Shown: positions 31,383-35,707 of the stretch, piece by piece
Layout: the number at the start of each line of letters is the position of its first letter
Numbering within the stretch: position 1 is the first letter of the stretch
NCBI GenBank assembly: GCA_047626155.1
Contig: JBLHRR010000040.1
Location: 1 to 35,707, forward strand
DNA from: CALGLS01 sp047626155
Lineage (GTDB): Bacteria; Bacteroidota; Bacteroidia; Chitinophagales; Saprospiraceae
Reading direction: 5' to 3'
Length of the DNA: 35,707 nt
Position numbers and translations under genes: made by a program
Notes under the pieces: model-generated
Told to the model about the DNA's origin: nothing
Databases searched by the model: none
The model's input: only the letters and a program-made list of their open reading frames with translations

Positions 31383-33920
31383 ATGAAGTCATTTTATCCA
31401 ATTCAGAAGAGTTGTTTTTTCGCAATAGTATTAAGCTGTTTTTTGTCAAATACAAGCTTTGCCCAGCTAACAGATTATCAAAACGTAGTCACTAAATGTT
31501 ACACTGGTCCAGCACTAAGTGTTAATAACACCATGGGGACTATTGTAGGAAATATCAATTTTGCTACTGGAATAGATATACCTGTAGGACACAGAATTGT
31601 CGATGTCATCGTTGAGGTAGTATGGTCAAAAAGTACAGCAGGGAGTTGTTCTGATGTAGCAGGAACTATAGATTTAGGTGAAGTAGGCTTCAAAATACAA
31701 GGCCCTCCTGGCACTGGTGGATCTCGTTATCTAGCGGCATCTGCTGCTACAGGCGGTTTTGCTAGTCCCCCAACATCAGCTAGCTTTTCAGGTAATACTA
31801 ATGTACTCAACGACACAATTGTATTCAGGCATGAATTCCCATCGCTTTTGCCAGCTACGTTGCCAGTTACTGGTCGAGATACCGTTTCAGCTAATAGCGA
31901 AGAGCTAGATTTTTATTGGGGGAAAGAACCCTATGGAAACTGGTCTTTATTAGCAATTGATGATGCGCCTGTTGGTCCTAATTTATGTATTAATAGCTAT
32001 TGCATTACTTTAATAACTTGCGCACCTTCAGAACTCTATGCAGGTTGTAAAGCTAACCCGACTATTGCTTTAGATGCTTATGGAGTTCACACCTTTGAAT
32101 TTTCTGACTTAGATAGCCTTTCAGATGTTTCGTGTATTACAAGTGCTATAACTTTTTCTCCGACTAATGTTAATTGTTCAAACATAGGTACTCCAGTTGC
32201 TGTTACAATGACAATTCGGGATCATTTGGACAGCGTTAGTAGTTGTGTTAGCATGGTCAACCTTATAGATGCTACACCTCCATTAATGTTGTGCCAAAAC
32301 ATCAACACCTACTTAGATGGCTCTGGAAATTCTTCAATTAGTGTCGGGGATATTGACAATGGTTCTTGGGATAATTGTGGTATGGGGCCACTCTCGCTTT
32401 CTAAAACGGCATTTACTTGTGCAGATGCAGGAGCAAATAGCGTTACGCTTTCGGCTGTGGATTACTCTGGGAATTCAAACACGTGCAATTCAACGGTTAC
32501 AGTATTGGACACCGTTTCCCCAATTGCACTATGCCAGAACCTAACCATATTTCTAGATGGCTCTGGAAATGCATCCATTAATGCATCTGAATTAAATGGA
32601 GGTTCTAGTGACAATTGCTCAACAACATCTTTTTCAGCATCCAAAACGACATTTACTTGTGCAGATACTGGAGTGAATAATGTTACCCTTACCGTAGATG
32701 ATGGGAATGGTAACTCGTCAAACTGTGTAGGCTTAGTTACCGTTATGGATACTATTTATTGTCTTTGCCCTGATCCTTCCTGGAGCGTACCGACTGCCAC
32801 TTCTTCCTCCATTACTTCCGATGCAAGTTGTCTCGATTCTTTCGGATGGACACATTATATTAATTCGAGTAGCGATGAAATATTACTCTCTTTAAAAATC
32901 GGTTCCTCCGGAGCAGTAGTTCCCTATAATGCTGTGACCCTTGATCCGGATGGTGCAACAGATGTATTCTGGGTGCCGGGTGTCGCTGGAAACTTTGTAA
33001 CCAATACAGATGGTGCGGGCTTTATGAAAAGAAAATGGGATGTTGCTCCTACTACTCAACCCACCAGCCCGGTAGGTGTACGATTTTATTACAGCACGGA
33101 GGAGTACGATGCCGTTAATACTGAAATTTCGAATCATGCTGGCACTCCTTTGGCCGCTCATACAGAAATGCGCTTTTTTAAAGTACTGAACGGCTCCGAT
33201 CCTTTTAATATAGAATCTTTGTTAGCTGCTGATGGGATAGACTTAGGACATGGTACTGCTTCTACGACCGAGTGGACTTATAGCGCTTTCGGTTCAGATC
33301 ATTACGCGGAGTTTTATGTGGATGGATTTTCTGGTGGCGGTGGTGGTGGTGCATCAGGTGGTGCAGCACTTCCGATAGAACTACTTTACATCAGAGGAGA
33401 AGCGCAGGAAAAAAGGAATAAAATCACCTGGGCTTCCGCTACAGAAAATAATACCCAATATCACCTTATCGAGCGTTCGATGAATGGCTTTGACAATTGG
33501 ACTGCAATCGGTCGGATGGATGCGACAGGTTTTTCCTTAGCTACGATTCACTATGAATTCTTCGATGAATCGCCTGCGACGATCGCCTACTATCGTTTGA
33601 AAACCATTGATTTTGACGGGGCTGTGCAAGTATCTAAAGTGCTAGAGGTTAAACGGGAAAGTAATGTTTTTGAAGTATTGAGTATCTATCCAATTCCAAC
33701 TAGAAATGAGCTGTATATCAATTTCAATCTCGGAAGTAGTAGCCCGTTAGTCCTTACCTTGACGGACCTCATGGGGCAAATAATAATCTTCGAAAACTAC
33801 GAAGCAGAGAGTGGCATCAACCGACTGAGCCTTGATTTATCAACATTCAATTCAGGCTTGTATTTCCTTCAGATTGATAATGGAATCGAACAATTACCGA
33901 GGAGGATTGTGAAGCAATAG
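31383..33920 (+). CDS. Secreted T9SS type A protein with P-domain-like region and HYR-like repeats
   Basis: 845 residues. Signal peptide ~1-28 (CFFAIVLSCFL...SFAQ). Residues ~60-213 resemble a proprotein-convertase P domain (IPVGHRIVDVIVEVVW, GNWSLLAIDDAPVG, CINSYCITLITC). Three Cys-containing HYR-like repeats follow at ~216-297, 298-377 and 378-457; the last two are clear duplicates (LCQN, LDGSGN, DNC, FTCAD). After a region of unknown type (~460-650) comes a Gly-rich linker (~652-660), the FN3-like LPIELLYIRGEAQEKRNKI module common in T9SS cargo, and the type A sorting domain (767-845, IYPIPTRNELYINF). It probably lies on the cell surface as an adhesin-like or matrix protein. No protease residues are visible, so the P-domain-like part is not attached to a catalytic domain here. 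Confidence 0.8.
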   Translation: MKSFYPIQKSCFFAIVLSCFLSNTSFAQLTDYQNVVTKCYTGPALSVNNTMGTIVGNINFATGIDIPVGHRIVDVIVEVVWSKSTAGSCSDVAGTIDLGEVGFKIQGPPGTGGSRYLAASAATGGFASPPTSASFSGNTNVLNDTIVFRHEFPSLLPATLPVTGRDTVSANSEELDFYWGKEPYGNWSLLAIDDAPVGPNLCINSYCITLITCAPSELYAGCKANPTIALDAYGVHTFEFSDLDSLSDVSCITSAITFSPTNVNCSNIGTPVAVTMTIRDHLDSVSSCVSMVNLIDATPPLMLCQNINTYLDGSGNSSISVGDIDNGSWDNCGMGPLSLSKTAFTCADAGANSVTLSAVDYSGNSNTCNSTVTVLDTVSPIALCQNLTIFLDGSGNASINASELNGGSSDNCSTTSFSASKTTFTCADTGVNNVTLTVDDGNGNSSNCVGLVTVMDTIYCLCPDPSWSVPTATSSSITSDASCLDSFGWTHYINSSSDEILLSLKIGSSGAVVPYNAVTLDPDGATDVFWVPGVAGNFVTNTDGAGFMKRKWDVAPTTQPTSPVGVRFYYSTEEYDAVNTEISNHAGTPLAAHTEMRFFKVLNGSDPFNIESLLAADGIDLGHGTASTTEWTYSAFGSDHYAEFYVDGFSGGGGGGASGGAALPIELLYIRGEAQEKRNKITWASATENNTQYHLIERSMNGFDNWTAIGRMDATGFSLATIHYEFFDESPATIAYYRLKTIDFDGAVQVSKVLEVKRESNVFEVLSIYPIPTRNELYINFNLGSSSPLVLTLTDLMGQIIIFENYEAESGINRLSLDLSTFNSGLYFLQIDNGIEQLPRRIVKQ

Positions 33921-34288
33921 TAAAAACGCTATAATAAGATATGCACGAACCGGGTTAAGCAAATTAACGTTAGCAAACGTCTTGTTATAATTGGCAGATT
34001 TTGAGATCCACCTTTGATTGGAAATGGGCGCATCGGATTGTAGGGATTGGTTCTTCAAAAGTCCATTTAACAATTTACAGCGATCACCTAACAATAAACT
34101 TTCGAACTTCTTTTTGGTATCTCTTTTCAAAAAGCAGAAAATATCCCCCCGGATGTAGTGGTGAAATATCTAGTATCCCCTCCCTTGTTCTAGCGCAATG
34201 TCACAACTTACAAAAGCTCCTAATACATCAGTAACAAAAAACGCTTAGGTTGCCAGTGTTTACAACATCAAAATAGACATGCTGTTCA
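33921..34288. other. Gene-free region upstream of the ice-binding genes
   Basis: No convincing gene. TATAATAAGA (33928-33937) pairs with TCTTGTTATA (33978-33987, one T-G pair), with an inner GTTAA/TTAAC hairpin. This may be the 3' end structure of the preceding gene. The region from ~34290 onward is the duplicated promoter block. Confidence 0.35.
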
Positions 34289-34351
34289 CTAGGATTCCTC
34301 TATGCTTTGTAGTATAGTAGGAACTTATATAATTATTTCTCATTATCAGAT

Positions 34352-34393
34352 AAACCGTTTTGTGGCATTTTAAAACCGCTTTGTGACATTTTA
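34352..34393 (+). promoter_or_regulatory. Two 21-bp direct repeats upstream of ice-binding gene 1
   Basis: Units at 34352-34372 and 34373-34393 (AAACCG-TTTGTG-CATTTTA pattern) differ at two positions. Their 21-bp period places them on the same face of the DNA, about 15 nt before the -33 element. One diverged unit (AAACCACTTTGTAGCATATT) remains upstream of gene 2. A regulator-binding site is a reasonable inference. Confidence 0.5.
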
Positions 34394-34407
34394 ACACTAA
34401 GCTAATG

Positions 34408-34438
34408 TTGTATTGGTTAAACAAAGGCTGCATCTTTG
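34408..34438 (+). promoter_or_regulatory. Promoter of ice-binding gene 1
   Basis: TTG (34408-34410), 20-nt spacer, CATCTTTG (34431-34438), one mismatch to TAnnTTTG. The same elements and spacing occur before gene 2 (35445-35475), though the spacer sequences have diverged. Predicted leader ~40 nt. Confidence 0.6.
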
Positions 34439-34481
34439 CATCGTAGACAATTTTGTCTTTTACTTTTTTAAATAAAAAAAA

Positions 34482-35249
34482 ATGTATTTAACCAAAGTAT
34501 TACCTATCCTACTTATTGTAGGATTATTATCAAGTTGTCAAAAGGAAACTGATTCATTATCTTCAGCTTTACCAATTGAAAATTCTGCGGAGAATAGAGC
34601 ATCATCGGAAGTAAACCTAGGGCTTGCTGGTGAATATGCAATATTATCGAAAACGGGTATTACTGATGTTTTTCCTTCAGCTATTAAAGGAGATATTGGA
34701 TCAAGTCCAATTACCGGAGCTGCAATTCTGTTAACTTGTCCAGAAGTAGATGGGGAAATATATTCAGTCAATGCCGCTGGGCCTCCTTGTATCATAACTA
34801 ATGCTTCCAGACTAACTACAGCTGTTGCAGATATGGGAACAGCATATACTGATGCTGCGGGACGTCTTGACCCTGATTACCTAGAATTGGGTGCAGGAAA
34901 TATTGGAGGCTTCACACTCGCACCTGGACTATATAAATGGACAAGCCCATTACTAATCCCGTCGGATATAACTATATCAGGCAGTTCTACGGATACTTGG
35001 ATATTTCAGATTGCACAGACTCTTGATGTGAGTTCAGGAGTAAGAATTACCTTGGAAGGTGGTGCACTAGCTAAGAACATCATCTGGCAAGTTGCTGGTG
35101 CTGTTACTTTGGGAACAACAAGTCATTTTGAAGGAATAGTATTAGGTAAAACTGGTATTAATATGCTTACAGGTTCAACTTCAAATGGTAGAATGTTAGC
35201 TCAAACAGCAGTAGTTCTACAAAAGGCAACTATTACAGAGCCAGAGTAA
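34482..35249 (+). CDS. DUF3494 ice-binding-like lipoprotein, copy 1
   Basis: 255 residues. Lipoprotein signal MYLTKVLPILLIVGLLSSC (lipobox Cys19). Residues ~46-253 match the DUF3494 ice-binding family: LGLAGEYAILSKTGITDV, GDIGSSPITG, a capping segment with TTAVADMGTAYTDAAGR, GGFTLAPGLYKWTS, TWIFQIAQTLDVSSG, NIIWQVAGAVTLGTTSHFEG and NGRMLAQTAVVL. Family members fold as a right-handed beta-solenoid; several bind ice and inhibit recrystallisation or help cells adhere to ice, but others have not been tested. Lipid anchoring suggests the cell surface. A near-identical copy with the same promoter begins 1036 nt downstream. Confidence 0.88.
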   Translation: MYLTKVLPILLIVGLLSSCQKETDSLSSALPIENSAENRASSEVNLGLAGEYAILSKTGITDVFPSAIKGDIGSSPITGAAILLTCPEVDGEIYSVNAAGPPCIITNASRLTTAVADMGTAYTDAAGRLDPDYLELGAGNIGGFTLAPGLYKWTSPLLIPSDITISGSSTDTWIFQIAQTLDVSSGVRITLEGGALAKNIIWQVAGAVTLGTTSHFEGIVLGKTGINMLTGSTSNGRMLAQTAVVLQKATITEPE

Positions 35250-35280
35250 ATTAAACGAAATTAATTATTAATTATAAAGA

Positions 35281-35317
35281 GGCTGTCTCCGAGAAGAGGC
35301 AGTCTTTTTATTTTTTT
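35281..35317 (+). terminator. Intrinsic terminator between the ice-binding genes
   Basis: GGCTGTCTC (35281-35289) pairs with GAGGCAGTC (35296-35304) with two T-G pairs and a 6-nt loop, followed by TTTTTATTTTTTT. It makes the two ice-binding genes separate transcription units. Confidence 0.85.
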
Positions 35318-35444
35318 GGTTCTATAAGGTTTTGTATAGGTTGTAACATTCCTTCCTCTATGCTTTGTAGTCATAGTAGGAACTTATATAATTATTTCTC
35401 ATTATCAGAAAAACCACTTTGTAGCATATTAATACTAAAATAAC

Positions 35445-35475
35445 TTGTATTAGTTAAACAAATACTGCATCTTTG
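35445..35475 (+). promoter_or_regulatory. Promoter of ice-binding gene 2
   Basis: TTG (35445-35447), 20-nt spacer, CATCTTTG (35468-35475). Identical elements and spacing to the promoter of copy 1. Confidence 0.6.
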
Positions 35476-35517
35476 CATTCTAGACAATTATGTCTTTTAC
35501 TTATTTAAATAAACAAT

Positions 35518-35707
35518 ATGTACTTAACCAAAATTTTATCTATCCTACTTGTTGTAGGATTATTATCAAGTTGTCAAAAAGAAACTGATTCATTATCTTC
35601 AGCTTTACCAATTGAAAATTCTGCGGATAATAGAGCATCATCGGAAGTAAACCTAGGGCTTGCCGGTGAATATGCAATATTATCGAAAACGGGCGTTACT
35701 GATGTTT
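35518..35707 (+). CDS. DUF3494 ice-binding-like lipoprotein, copy 2 (3' cut by window edge)
   Basis: The first 63 codons are visible: a lipoprotein signal ending LLSSC and a start of the DUF3494 domain (EVNLGLAGEYAILSKTGVTDV) that differ from copy 1 at only a few residues. Upstream DNA is also homologous from about 35350, including the promoter and one unit of the 21-bp repeat. This is a tandem duplication of gene plus promoter; more copies may follow beyond the window. Confidence 0.85.
   Translation, partial: MYLTKILSILLVVGLLSSCQKETDSLSSALPIENSADNRASSEVNLGLAGEYAILSKTGVTDV

Noticed and set aside
33928..33987. Integron attC-like site
   Set aside because: The arms lack the GTTRRRY/RYYYAAC core sites and there is no integrase or cassette array.
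33894..34130. 78-residue minus-strand frame after the HYR-repeat gene
   Set aside because: It overlaps the end of a real gene and a hairpin, and shows no domain or start signal.

Overview
The window looks like chromosome of a Bacteroidota bacterium, probably of the Saprospiria (Lewinella-like) type. The evidence is SusC/SusD-type outer-membrane proteins, type IX secretion (T9SS) C-terminal sorting domains of both type A and type B, Bacteroidota-style promoters (TTG ... TAnnTTTG) with almost no Shine-Dalgarno sequences, and A+T-rich intergenic DNA full of palindromic repeats. A tandem pair of ice-binding-protein genes suggests a cold or marine habitat. The taxonomic placement is inference.

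Left part (1-3700): the 3' end of an outer-membrane beta-barrel receptor, a small MazG-type pyrophosphohydrolase, and a large secreted protein with a type B T9SS domain. Middle part (3701-19300): a beta-glucan (laminarin-type) utilisation locus. In transcription order on the minus strand it encodes a SusC transporter, a SusD lipoprotein, a multimodular GH5 enzyme secreted by T9SS, a duplicated PKD surface glycan-binding lipoprotein, a GH16 lipoprotein and a CotH-family T9SS protein. A second GH16 lipoprotein is divergent on the plus strand. GH16 and GH5 enzymes would cut the glucan at the surface, the PKD protein and SusD would hold it, and SusC would import oligosaccharides. No dedicated regulator is visible.

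Next comes a decay zone (19301-20850): stacked terminators, a DUF2306 membrane-protein gene broken by two frameshifts, a remnant of a CarboxypepD_reg-type gene, and a 24-copy heptanucleotide array. It is followed by a compact nitrogen-assimilation operon on the minus strand (glnK-amt-gltB-gltD, 28645 to 20852), which takes up ammonium and feeds it into glutamate, then metY (sulfur assimilation into homocysteine). A gene-poor kilobase precedes a large secreted T9SS type A protein with a P-domain-like region and HYR-like repeats. The right end holds two tandem DUF3494 ice-binding lipoprotein genes, the second cut off by the window edge.

The most unusual signals are non-coding. (1) A ~165-bp inverted-repeat element occurs twice (7332-7499 and 30976-31142) with a compensating internal hairpin and, at one site, a 14-bp flanking direct repeat. 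(2) A ~50-nt element occurs three times (1590-1638, 17793-17840, 19372-19420) with a covarying stem and invariant loop; one copy lies in the leader of the second GH16 gene, immediately before a terminator-like hairpin. (3) The ice-binding genes are duplicated together with their promoters, and 21-bp direct repeats lie upstream of the promoter.
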